Source of the DNA: Bacteroidales bacterium
GTDB lineage: Bacteria > Bacteroidota > Bacteroidia > Bacteroidales > F082
NCBI GenBank assembly: GCA_016284305.1
Contig: JAEEON010000028.1
Location: 1-64,000, forward strand
Direction: 5' to 3'
DNA length: 64,000 nucleotides
Part shown: positions 48,177 to 56,758 of the stretch, piece by piece
How the letters are laid out: every line of letters begins with the position of its first letter
Position numbering within the stretch: the first letter of the stretch is position 1
Translations under genes and position numbers: made by a program
Notes under the pieces: generated by a model
Database searches by the model: none
Seen by the model: only the letters and a program-made list of their open reading frames with translations
What the model was told of the DNA's origin: nothing

Positions 48177-50038
48177 GGTATGTAAACTTTTTGATTGATT
48201 AGTTTTCCATCTTGGTTCAGGCCTTGAAGGATGTAAACGCCTGTGCTCAGCGTCTCATAGTTTGCGTTGAGGATGATCTGTCCAGTCATGGTATAGACTT
48301 TCAACACAGTGACGATGGTATCTTCGGCATGTTCTTGAATATCAGTTACCTCGACAATCAGATGATCTTCACCAGTTGGGGTGGTGGCGGGCATCGAATA
48401 GCCGCAGTCGAGGTCTGCATACAAGGCTCTCAGTTGGTATTTGAACGAGCCGATGCCACTTTGATCGTAGTACTCATTGATGCCGCCGAGCAGTTCGATG
48501 ACGGTTTCCTCATTATTGGAGAGATCGGTGCGATAGACCCTATAGTATTCGACGGGATCAGTGGGCTCATCCCAGAAGAGTCGTGCTCCGAAGTCTTGTG
48601 CTTCCATGTCGTAGAGGTATTCTCCTTGGAAGTTTACGGGTCCAGGGCATCCCGTCGGCTCGACCACGATGCCCATGATTCCATCAGGATGGATGTTTTG
48701 GCCAAAGATGCCCCCATTGTCAGCGTTGGTCCAAGCAACAATGTTCTGCCCCTGGTGGAAACCGGTGCTGTTTTCGCAGAACGAGCGAGCAGTGGATGAC
48801 GAGCTCATGATGGTTGTCCAGAGGAGAGTGCCGCTCATATCATAGCCGGCAGACTCGATCACGGTGGTGTTCTCAAACTCAGGACCACGCAAGTAAATCA
48901 CGGCAAAACCGCTGCCATCGGCAAAAGCATCGACGGTGAGATCGGTGATAGTGTAGTCCGTGCTGGAATAGATGCTGATGCCTTCATCCCAGACTCTTTC
49001 TCCGGTGGTGGTGATGCGATTGACGTAAATGTTATTTTGTGACTGTGAGTAAGAGTCGGTTTGCTGATAGGCGATGATAAGGTCATGACTGATGGGATCA
49101 ACGGTGGCATAGGCGTCAAGGTAGTAGTTGGCGGGATCCTCAGAATGAACCGAGATGCCGTTGGGGTTGTCGATTGTGGATTTGCCATCAGCGTCGAAGT
49201 GGAACACGTAGGTGTTGAAAGCATCCGTGCCAGAGTGCCAGATATAAACATAGCCACCGCCTAGGCCGTCGGGTACCACATGGTGAATGTAGGTGGACTG
49301 GAAAGTCTGTGTGGCCATCAGTTCGATGTCTTGAGATAAGAGGGAACCGTCAGTCCGGAATCCGACGAGATGGATGGTCTTATCAGTGAAGAAACCGCTT
49401 CCCAGCTGCTCGTAAGTCAAAAAGACATTGTTGTCGTTGCTCAGCGTGAGTTGTCCGAAAAAACATTTCTTTCCTGTTGTTGAGATGGTGTTGGCGGGAT
49501 TGAGGGTTCCGTCAGCGTTGACATATTGGATGTAGCTGTTGTTGTAGTCAGACCCTAAAGCCCAGAAGCCGCCATCGGTACCTGCCACCAACTCGGTTCG
49601 TGAAAACCCTAGTCCATTGAACAGTTGAATGCCTTGCTCGCCCCAGACAAAATTACCGTCGGGGTCGATCTTGACAGCGTAAGAGTTGCCTTCATAGTCG
49701 GCAAAACAACTTACCACACAGCCATCGGTAGTGGTGACCATGGATATCCCCTCACTGGAGGAGCTGAAAGATATACCAGCAATGTGAATGCCTCCTTCGG
49801 CCCATTGAGGCTTGCCTTCTTGGTTAAGACGCTGCAGGAATGGTGACCATCCGTTGGTTGCACCAGCGCACCACTGAACATAGGTGTCGCCCGTGTTCTC
49901 GTTAGTGGCTAGATAAATCTCACCAGCAGTGGGGGATGAGCTGGCAATTTTGGAGTTGTATTCGTGGTTGTCGGTCCATTGGGCTTGGACGCTTGCAAAT
50001 ACCAATAATAAGATAAGGAGTAATAGTGTTTTTTTCAT
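48173..50038 (-). CDS. Secreted protein with T9SS-type C-terminus
   Basis: 621 residues from the ATG at 50038, where a clear signal peptide starts (MKKTLLLLILLLVFASVQAQ); longer in-frame extension upstream has none. Body of repeated short beta strands (GGFWALGSDYN, GGGYVYIWHSG, SGFAVIYLRG), suggesting a beta-propeller, then a fibronectin-like domain (about 460-555, with RLFWDEPTDPVEYYRVYRTD) and a C-terminal sorting-like domain (VYTMTGQIIL to YIP) without YPNP. Predicted surface protein. Stop overlaps the lipoprotein start. Confidence 0.8.
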   Translation of the reverse strand: MKKTLLLLILLLVFASVQAQWTDNHEYNSKIASSSPTAGEIYLATNENTGDTYVQWCAGATNGWSPFLQRLNQEGKPQWAEGGIHIAGISFSSSSEGISMVTTTDGCVVSCFADYEGNSYAVKIDPDGNFVWGEQGIQLFNGLGFSRTELVAGTDGGFWALGSDYNNSYIQYVNADGTLNPANTISTTGKKCFFGQLTLSNDNNVFLTYEQLGSGFFTDKTIHLVGFRTDGSLLSQDIELMATQTFQSTYIHHVVPDGLGGGYVYIWHSGTDAFNTYVFHFDADGKSTIDNPNGISVHSEDPANYYLDAYATVDPISHDLIIAYQQTDSYSQSQNNIYVNRITTTGERVWDEGISIYSSTDYTITDLTVDAFADGSGFAVIYLRGPEFENTTVIESAGYDMSGTLLWTTIMSSSSTARSFCENSTGFHQGQNIVAWTNADNGGIFGQNIHPDGIMGIVVEPTGCPGPVNFQGEYLYDMEAQDFGARLFWDEPTDPVEYYRVYRTDLSNNEETVIELLGGINEYYDQSGIGSFKYQLRALYADLDCGYSMPATTPTGEDHLIVEVTDIQEHAEDTIVTVLKVYTMTGQIILNANYETLSTGVYILQGLNQDGKLINQKVYIP

Positions 50039-50107
50039 AGAATATGAGTTTTGTAATCTTTCTTGATGCAAAGAAAAGGATTTTATTGTTTCTTTGCAAA
50101 AAATAAT

Positions 50108-50452
50108 ATGAATCTTATGGAAGAACAGTTCACCCAACAGGAAAGCGAAGCCATGTTCAGTGTATTGTGTGCCTTGGTCAAGGCGGACTACCGGACGCTT
50201 ACCGATGAAAGCAATCAGCTTACGGATTATGCTAAGGAACTGCACATTGATAAAGACTACCAACCAATTCCCAAAGGGCAGTTGGAGGGGTCGGCTTATG
50301 AGACGCTCAAAAATATGAGTTTGGATAAGAAACGTGCCTTTTCAAGGATGATGACAGAAATCGCCCGTTCCGATGGCCATTTCGGACCCTCAGAACGGGC
50401 GCTCGTAGTCGAGATTCTGGAGATGTGCAATATCCCCTTCGTCCATAGGTGA
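50108..50452 (+). CDS. Small TerB-like protein
   Basis: 114 residues from the ATG at 50108; a downstream ATG at 50117 is possible. All-helical, with acidic motif TEIARSDGHFGPSERALVVEI resembling TerB/YebE-type metal-binding helices (D/E pairs). Function unknown; tellurite resistance is not implied. The TGA stop is within a GGTGAAA heptamer array that makes a long hairpin with the array of the convergent MFS gene. Confidence 0.65.
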   Translation: MNLMEEQFTQQESEAMFSVLCALVKADYRTLTDESNQLTDYAKELHIDKDYQPIPKGQLEGSAYETLKNMSLDKKRAFSRMMTEIARSDGHFGPSERALVVEILEMCNIPFVHR

Positions 50453-50513
50453 AAGGTGAAAGGTGAAAGGTACCTTCGGACGATAGTCCAACCTTTCACC
50501 TTTCACCTTTCAA
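50448..50513. repeat. Facing GGTGAAA / TTTCACC arrays forming a 22-bp perfect hairpin
   Basis: Left array of three GGTGAAA units (50448-50471) holds the TerB-like gene's stop; right array of TTTCACC units (50491-50513) follows the MFS stop codon. The arms 50450-50471 and 50491-50512 pair over 22 bp around a 19-nt loop, a likely bidirectional terminator. Confidence 0.9.
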
Positions 50514-50514
50514 T

Positions 50515-52128
50515 TTATTTAATGTTCGGCTCTTCCAGGCCAAGATGCTTCTTGGCATCCACGCGTTTCAGGATGATGCCGATGACCAAGGCAGCGATAC
50601 CGAGGCATGCCAGCATGACGAGCGGCCAAGTGTAGTTGAGAGCCAACGGGTCTTCAACGCCAGGATTGGTGTTCTCGAGAACCTTGCCGATGAGCAATGG
50701 GAACAGCCACAAGCCGATGTTCTGGATCCAGAAAATCAAGGCATAAGCTGAACCGATGATCTTTTCGTCAACAAGCTTCGGGACGCTCGGCCACAAGGCT
50801 GCGGGAACCAGCGAGAACGAGGCGCCCAGCACGAGGATGGTCACATAAGCCAACACGACACCACCAACGGCATTGCCCTTGAACAGAGGCAGCACGAAGG
50901 CGAAGGTGAGGTGGCAGATGATGAGCAACAGAGAGCCGATCATCAACATGGAAGCAGCCTTGCCCTTGTTGTCAACATAGCTTCCCAAAATCGGGGTGAT
51001 GGCCACGGCGAGCAGCGGGAACACAGCGAAGATGGTCTCCGCAGTGCCGCGCATATAGCCCATGTAGCAGTAAACCACCAAGGCAATGACAGCAGCAACC
51101 ATCAAACCGACCTTCATGCCTTTCTTCTTTGAGAAGTTGCTAGCGAAGGAGCATACTGCCACAACCAACATGATGATGTATTGCACGATGGTGACGGTGT
51201 CGCCAGCCCAGAAGGAACCTGCAGAAGGTTCAGTCAAGGTGAGGTTGCACTGCAGCATGTTGACGGCGTACTTCTGGAAGGGGAAGATAGCGGAGTAGTA
51301 CAGCACGCAGAGCAAAGCGACCAGCCAGAAACCAAGGCTCGACAGGATCTTTCCGATATCGGAGACTTTGAAAGGATCGTCCTTCTCTTCAGCTTCGCCA
51401 GTCTGCTTGTCGAGTTTCTTGTCCATGAAGAAATAAACGATGAACATGATGAGGGCGATGCAGAGCAGCACCACACCGAAGGCTACGGAACGGCTCACGT
51501 TGATGTGACCACCGAGCTTGGCGAAGTAGGGGGAGAAGATCATGCAGGTGGCTACACCGAGACGGGCAAGAGCCATCTCAGAACCCATGGCCAAAGCCGT
51601 TTCACGGCCTTTGAACCACTTGACGATACCACGGCTTACGGTGATACCAGCCATCTCGGTACCGCAACCGAAAATCATGAAGCCTACAGCAGCCATCTTG
51701 GCAGAAGCCGGCATGCCTCTATAGAAAGGCGAGACGCCCAGCTCCTCAAAGACTGGAATGTAGTTGAGGTTGTTGTTGAACCAGTTCTCAAGGCCACTGC
51801 CCATGAACGACTCGCTGATGGCGTAGTACTTGATCAAACCACCAACAAGCATCACAGCTCCAGAAAGCACAGCGGTAAAACGCACTCCCATCTTGTCGAG
51901 GATGATACCGGCAAAGATGAGGAAAAACACGAACACGTTCAGGAAGGTCTCCGAACCTTGCATGGTACCGAAGGCCAAACTGTCCCAACCACGCTCGGTC
52001 TGCATCAAGTCTTTGATGGGGGACAGAATGTCCATGAAGATGTACGAACAAAACATGGCCAAAGCCAAAAGCAACAAGGCAATCCACCTATAGGTGGGGT
52101 TGTCTCTCATAGTGAGTTTCTCTGTCAT
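50515..52128 (-). CDS. MFS transporter
   Basis: 537 residues with about 12 membrane segments and a long central loop (about 230-255, KKLDKQTGEAEEKDD). The GIILDKMGVRFTAVLSG segment between helices 2 and 3 is the MFS motif A region (variant), and FKGRETALAMGSEMALARLG lies in the helix 4-5 region. Resembles anion or nitrate/oxalate-type carriers but the substrate cannot be assigned. Single gene. Confidence 0.9.
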   Translation of the reverse strand: MTEKLTMRDNPTYRWIALLLLALAMFCSYIFMDILSPIKDLMQTERGWDSLAFGTMQGSETFLNVFVFFLIFAGIILDKMGVRFTAVLSGAVMLVGGLIKYYAISESFMGSGLENWFNNNLNYIPVFEELGVSPFYRGMPASAKMAAVGFMIFGCGTEMAGITVSRGIVKWFKGRETALAMGSEMALARLGVATCMIFSPYFAKLGGHINVSRSVAFGVVLLCIALIMFIVYFFMDKKLDKQTGEAEEKDDPFKVSDIGKILSSLGFWLVALLCVLYYSAIFPFQKYAVNMLQCNLTLTEPSAGSFWAGDTVTIVQYIIMLVVAVCSFASNFSKKKGMKVGLMVAAVIALVVYCYMGYMRGTAETIFAVFPLLAVAITPILGSYVDNKGKAASMLMIGSLLLIICHLTFAFVLPLFKGNAVGGVVLAYVTILVLGASFSLVPAALWPSVPKLVDEKIIGSAYALIFWIQNIGLWLFPLLIGKVLENTNPGVEDPLALNYTWPLVMLACLGIAALVIGIILKRVDAKKHLGLEEPNIK

Positions 52129-52160
52129 TTGATTGTTTGTTTATTGATTGATTAAAAATT

Positions 52161-52188
52161 CTAAATTCTCAGTTCTCAATTCTAAATT
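52161..52188 (-). repeat. AATTTAG-type heptamer array after the M16 protease gene
   Basis: Four units in the gene's sense: AATTTAG, AATTGAG, AACTGAG, AATTTAG. The A of the TGA stop is the first base of the array. Confidence 0.9.
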
Positions 52189-54989
52189 CATTCCGGCAGT
52201 TGCACCACCTCTTTGCGATGGCCTTTCAGGACCTCCTTGGCAAAGTCGGCGATGGTTTGTGGGGTGATGCTCTTAACGATGCTGTCAAACTCAGCCACAA
52301 TGTTGATGTTGTCGTCTTCGAAGGTGTCGATGGCATTGATCCAGAAACTGTTCTCTTCGAGCTGTTCAGCACGTTTCTTATAGAGGTTTTCGATGACTTT
52401 GTTCAGGTCTTCTGCTGCGGGACCGTTCTTGGCAACGTCCTCAAGGCCTTCGTAAACCTTAGCAATCAGTTTCTCGTACATCTCCTTGTTGGTTTCAAAG
52501 GCGACGAGGAACAGATAGTCTTCTTTAGGTTTGTCGGTGACCTGTCCCATGACGCTAACACCATAGGTGCCACCTTCTTCTTCACGGATGGTCCGGGTGT
52601 AATAGATGTCCATGACATCACCCAAAGCCTTCATGTAAAGGTTGTTGTGATAGTTGTATTTCATGGCACCATTGGTAATCATATAGATGGTGACCTTCGG
52701 ATTTTGCATCTGTTTGGTGAAACGGCAACTGTAGTCGTTTTCGGGGATGCCAAGGTTGATGTCTTTCCAATCCTCATTGCGCTTATTGGGTTCCAATGAA
52801 GCCAGATATTGCTCAACGAGGGGCTTGAAGGTCTCTGCATCGATGTTGCCTACAAAATAGAAAGTGAAGTTGTTGGGGTCAGCGAAGCGGTCCTTGTAGA
52901 TTTCCATGGCTTTATTGTAGTCGATCTTATCGATGTCACTGGCTTTCACTCTTTGACGGAGTGGATGGTTGTTATACAGTACTTTGACCAGCGAGTCGGA
53001 GAAAGACATCATGGGGTTTAGCTCTTGGTTTTCGAGGGCGGCCTTGGTGCGTTGGGTGTAGGACTGGAAGGCTTCCTCGTCGGCGCGCGGAGCAGTGAAA
53101 TACAAGTAGATAAACTGCATCATGGTCTCCAGATCCTTGGGTGAGCAGCTTCCTCTCATGCCCTCGGAGTAAGTGTCGATGGTGGGAGTCACACTGAGTT
53201 TCTTGCCTGCAAGCACTTTGGGAAGGTCGGTGGCGCTGAATTTGCCCACACCACCAAGAGTGATGAGTCCGGGGAGCTCTTGCAGGGTTACGAAGTCTTC
53301 TTGTTTGAGGACGGAAAGACCGCCTTTGCTGGTAGCGCTGAAACGGATTTCGTCTTCCTTGAAGTTGGTTTTCTTGTAGATGACTTTCATGCCATTGCTG
53401 AGGGTCATCGTGATAGCGTCGAACTCAGACAGCAGTTCTTCTTTTTTGATCTTTCCTGGTTTAGGCAGGTTCTCAACGATGGGGCCGTCAAACACCTCTT
53501 CTTTGTAAGGCTCTACCTCTGCAGCGTTGGCGGTCTCGTAAATCTTGAGGATCTCTTCCTTGGTAGGAAGGGTCTCGCCGTCTTTCTTCGGAGCAGTCAC
53601 GGTGATGACGAGGTTGTTTTCGGGGATGAGTTGCTTGGCCACGGCATTGATGACCTCAAGGGGGATGCTGGGAATGATTTGTTGGTACAGAGCGTATTCA
53701 GTTTCGATGCCCATCATTGGCTCATTGCTGATGAAGTTGGAGAGGCATTCGTTGACATAGCTTCCGTTTTCTGTGTTGTTTCTTTCATTGTATTGACTTT
53801 CAACCTGTTTTGTGAAGTCAGCCTTGGCTCTTTCGTATTCCGAAGCGGTAAAGCCAAATTGTTGCATTCGTTTGTTCTCGGTCACCAACGTGGTGATGGC
53901 TTCGTCGATACCAGCGGCATCTTTGGCCATAGCCGCGCTGCACCAAGCTTCTTTGGTTGGGGCGACATAGTAGTTGGAATAGTAGCTGTAGCCATAAACA
54001 AAGGGAGGATTGGCCTTTTTGGTGAGTTCTTGCAAACGGTTGATTTCCATGTGAGAGATGATGGAGAGCATGTATTGGGCAACCCAATAGTTGAGGTCAC
54101 CCTTCAACGAATCAGGTGTGGCGTCGGTCTTGTAGTAAAGGTTTACCTCATAGGAAGTCTCTTCTGGGTCGGAAGCGATGGCCACGATAGGTTCCTCATT
54201 GTCGTCAATCATGAAACGTGTTCTCGGAGCCGGGTTGACGGGCGCTTTGATGTCGGCATACATTTCTTTGATGCGGGCCTCGATGGCATCCACGTCGATG
54301 TCGCCAACGATGATAAGACCTTGAAGGTCAGGACGATACCATTTATGATAATAGTCTCGGAGTGTCTGATAAGCGAAGCTCGATATCACTTCGGGAAGAC
54401 CACCTGGAAGACGGTTGGCATAGGGACTGTTGGGATACATGATGGGGAGAATCTCTTGCATGATACGCTGGCTTGCATCTTCGCGTGTACGGAGCTCTTC
54501 CAGAATCACACCGCGCTCGTTGTCAATCTCAGCTTCCTCAAGGGCGATGAAGCTCGACCAGTCATGGAGGATGAGCAAACAAGTGTCAACCAGTCCCGGA
54601 TAGTTGGTGGGAACGTTGGTAACCATGTAAACGGTTTGGTCGATGCCGGTTCCGGCGTTAAGGTTCTCACCGAACTTGATACCGCGGCTTTGCAGATACT
54701 CGCGGAGCATCATGCCGGGGAGGTTCGTCGTGCCGTTGAAGGCCATGTGTTCCAAGAAGTGAGCGAGGCCGCGTTGGGACTCTTCCTCCAGGATGGATCC
54801 TACTTTTTGGGCGATGTAGAAGTCGGCACGTTGGGCAGGTTTCTCATTGTGCCGGATGTAATAGGTCATGCCGTTGTCGAGTTTGCCAATCCTCACGTTG
54901 GGATCCAAGGGAGTGGGCATTCCCGACTGAGCCAATAACGTAAAGCTCAGGGCAAACAAAGTGACTAAAGTCAATGTAAGTTTTTTCAT
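52188..54989 (-). CDS. M16 family zinc peptidase (two-domain, secreted)
   Basis: 933 residues. Signal peptide 1-20; N-terminal active half with HFLEH (H77, E80, H81) and a distal Glu near 157 (EAEIDNERGVILEEL), and a C-terminal inactive half that lacks the HxxEH motif. This clam-shaped pair of halves is the pitrilysin type. Predicted to act in the periplasm on peptides, perhaps fragments from secreted proteases. Single gene with a heptamer array at its 3' end. Confidence 0.93.
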   Translation of the reverse strand: MKKLTLTLVTLFALSFTLLAQSGMPTPLDPNVRIGKLDNGMTYYIRHNEKPAQRADFYIAQKVGSILEEESQRGLAHFLEHMAFNGTTNLPGMMLREYLQSRGIKFGENLNAGTGIDQTVYMVTNVPTNYPGLVDTCLLILHDWSSFIALEEAEIDNERGVILEELRTREDASQRIMQEILPIMYPNSPYANRLPGGLPEVISSFAYQTLRDYYHKWYRPDLQGLIIVGDIDVDAIEARIKEMYADIKAPVNPAPRTRFMIDDNEEPIVAIASDPEETSYEVNLYYKTDATPDSLKGDLNYWVAQYMLSIISHMEINRLQELTKKANPPFVYGYSYYSNYYVAPTKEAWCSAAMAKDAAGIDEAITTLVTENKRMQQFGFTASEYERAKADFTKQVESQYNERNNTENGSYVNECLSNFISNEPMMGIETEYALYQQIIPSIPLEVINAVAKQLIPENNLVITVTAPKKDGETLPTKEEILKIYETANAAEVEPYKEEVFDGPIVENLPKPGKIKKEELLSEFDAITMTLSNGMKVIYKKTNFKEDEIRFSATSKGGLSVLKQEDFVTLQELPGLITLGGVGKFSATDLPKVLAGKKLSVTPTIDTYSEGMRGSCSPKDLETMMQFIYLYFTAPRADEEAFQSYTQRTKAALENQELNPMMSFSDSLVKVLYNNHPLRQRVKASDIDKIDYNKAMEIYKDRFADPNNFTFYFVGNIDAETFKPLVEQYLASLEPNKRNEDWKDINLGIPENDYSCRFTKQMQNPKVTIYMITNGAMKYNYHNNLYMKALGDVMDIYYTRTIREEEGGTYGVSVMGQVTDKPKEDYLFLVAFETNKEMYEKLIAKVYEGLEDVAKNGPAAEDLNKVIENLYKKRAEQLEENSFWINAIDTFEDDNINIVAEFDSIVKSITPQTIADFAKEVLKGHRKEVVQLPE

Positions 54990-55011
54990 GGTTTTATATG
55001 TTTAATATTAT

Positions 55012-55638
55012 TTAATATAAATGTACTACAAACTTCTCTATAAAATAATCCTCGGTGAACCATTTGCTCACGGCTGTCTTCTTGTATTTCCAGAAGCGGT
55101 TAAGGCCTTTGAATTCCTCTGAAAGATCACCGCCTTTGAGATACAGGATGCCGCCAGCCTCTTCATCGCCACGGATGCGTAGTTTGTTGCCGGCGAGGTT
55201 GGCGATTTCGGGCAAGGTCATGACGGCTCTTCCAGTAATGACGTCAAACTTGTCTTTCACCTCCTCGGCACGTTTGTGTTCTGCCACCACGTTTTTTAGG
55301 CCGATGGCGTCTTTCACTGCGTTGACCACATTGATTTTCTTGCCTGTGCCATCAATGAGATAGAAGTCGGTCTGAGGAAACATGATGGCCAAAGGGATGC
55401 CGGGGAAACCACCGCCGGTGCCGAGGTCCATGACTCTCATGCCTGGAAGCAGTTCAAAGTATTTGGCTATGGCCAAGGAGTGAAGCACATGGTGCTCGTA
55501 GAAGTGATCCATGTCTTTTCTGGAGATGACGTTGATCTTGCTATTCCATTCCAAATATAAGGCTTTCAGCTGATTATACTGATCCTTTTGGGTGTCGGTA
55601 AGACCGTTGAAATAGGAGAAGATTCGTGATGCGTCCAT
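55012..55638 (-). CDS. rsmG: 16S rRNA (guanine527-N7)-methyltransferase
   Basis: 208 residues with the SAM-binding motif MDLGTGGGFPGIPLA (motif I) and the family's YLIDGTGKKINVVN and VITGRAVMTLPEIANLA segments. Methylates N7 of G527 in 16S rRNA; loss confers low-level streptomycin resistance in other bacteria. -7 box TAATTTTG (minus) at 55669-55662 gives a leader of about 17 nt. Confidence 0.95.
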   Translation of the reverse strand: MDASRIFSYFNGLTDTQKDQYNQLKALYLEWNSKINVISRKDMDHFYEHHVLHSLAIAKYFELLPGMRVMDLGTGGGFPGIPLAIMFPQTDFYLIDGTGKKINVVNAVKDAIGLKNVVAEHKRAEEVKDKFDVITGRAVMTLPEIANLAGNKLRIRGDEEAGGILYLKGGDLSEEFKGLNRFWKYKKTAVSKWFTEDYFIEKFVVHLY

Positions 55639-55661
55639 GACAATGGTTGTTTGAAAATAGG

Positions 55662-55669
55662 CAAAATTA
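55662..55669 (-). promoter_or_regulatory. -7 box (TAATTTTG, minus strand) for rsmG
   Basis: CAAAATTA on the + strand, 23 bp upstream of the rsmG ATG. Confidence 0.55.
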
Positions 55670-55741
55670 CGGATTTATTGTATATCATGGTCGTTTTATG
55701 AAAAGTTTTGTATCTTTACGCACGAAATTATTCTATCAACC

Positions 55742-56722
55742 ATGCTCAGACGTTTGCTATTGCCACTGCTGTTGTTGCCGCTTTCCGTGATGGCGCAGAA
55801 AATCACCGTTGAACAGTATATCGAAACGTATAAGGACATCGCCATGCGCGAGATGCGAGACCACAAGATTCCGGCATCAATCACCTTGGCACAGGGCATC
55901 TTGGAATCGGGAGCAGGTAACAGTGCTTTGGCACGAGAGGCAAAAAACCATTTCGGCATCAAATGCCATAAGGGATGGACGGGAAAAACCTATATCATGG
56001 ACGACGATGAGAAAGACGAGTGCTTTAGGAAATACAAAAATGCCGAGGAATCGTTTGTGGATCATTCTGAATTTCTGACCTCGCGTAACCGTTATGCTGG
56101 ACTCTTCGAGTTGGATATCATGGACTACCGTGCATGGGCAAAAGGCCTCAAAGCCGCTGGCTATGCCACCAATCCGAAATATGCCCAGCTGCTCATCGAA
56201 CGAATTACCTTGTATGAGCTGGACAAATACGATAAAATAGCCATGGGCTTGATGACGGAGGATGAGGCCGTGGAGGACTCCCTCTCCGATGAGGAGCTAC
56301 AGGAATTGGAGTTCCTGCTTGAACTCGCCTATTCTCCTGCTGATCGCTCTGTGTTCGAACTGGTTGACATGACTGAGGAGAAACGCTTCATTTATGAGAA
56401 CAACAAGGTGCGTTTTGTCTTTGCCAAGGAAGGGGAGACCCCGGAAAAGATGGCCAAAGCTTTTGGCATCAGGTTGAAGAAGTTCTGCCGATACAATCTC
56501 ATCACCCGTCCCGATGAGGTGGTGTTTCACAGTGGCGATGTGGTGTATCTGGAAGCTTTGCGAAAACGCAACTGGAAAGCCAAATCGCATATCGTTGCCG
56601 AAGGAGAGACGATACGTGACCTGGCATTGCGTTATGCAGTCCGACCGGAAAAAATCATCAAGAAAAACAAGCTTCAACCCAATGCTCGCCTCAAAAAAGG
56701 CCAAAAAATCAAACTCCGTTAA
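55742..56722 (+). CDS. Secreted glucosaminidase (GH73-like) with LysM domain
   Basis: 326 residues. Signal peptide 1-18; glucosaminidase domain (about 25-165) with ITLAQGILESGAGNS (catalytic Glu near 54), NHFGIKCH and SRNRYAGLFEL; a linker; and a C-terminal LysM domain (about 275-326, HIVAEGETIRDLALRYAV, then KKGQKIKLR). Cleaves the glycan backbone of peptidoglycan during growth or division. A second LysM-like stretch may start at about 220 (VFAKEGETPEKMAKAFGI). Confidence 0.92.
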   Translation: MLRRLLLPLLLLPLSVMAQKITVEQYIETYKDIAMREMRDHKIPASITLAQGILESGAGNSALAREAKNHFGIKCHKGWTGKTYIMDDDEKDECFRKYKNAEESFVDHSEFLTSRNRYAGLFELDIMDYRAWAKGLKAAGYATNPKYAQLLIERITLYELDKYDKIAMGLMTEDEAVEDSLSDEELQELEFLLELAYSPADRSVFELVDMTEEKRFIYENNKVRFVFAKEGETPEKMAKAFGIRLKKFCRYNLITRPDEVVFHSGDVVYLEALRKRNWKAKSHIVAEGETIRDLALRYAVRPEKIIKKNKLQPNARLKKGQKIKLR

Positions 56723-56723
56723 T

Positions 56724-56758
56724 TTTCATCTTTCACCTTTCAATTTTCACCTTTCAAC
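56724..56758 (-). repeat. TTTCACC heptamer array at the end of uvrA
   Basis: Five 7-bp units. On the minus strand they encode the last residues of UvrA (ELKGEN) and the TGA stop. Confidence 0.92.

Noticed and set aside
51181-52155. 324-residue open frame antisense to the MFS transporter
   Set aside because: Hydrophilic His/Glu-rich text typical of reading a membrane protein backward; no start or promoter evidence.
53280-54938. 552-residue open frame antisense to the M16 protease
   Set aside because: No recognisable domain; codon positions mirror the M16 gene, which has intact catalytic motifs. A shadow frame.
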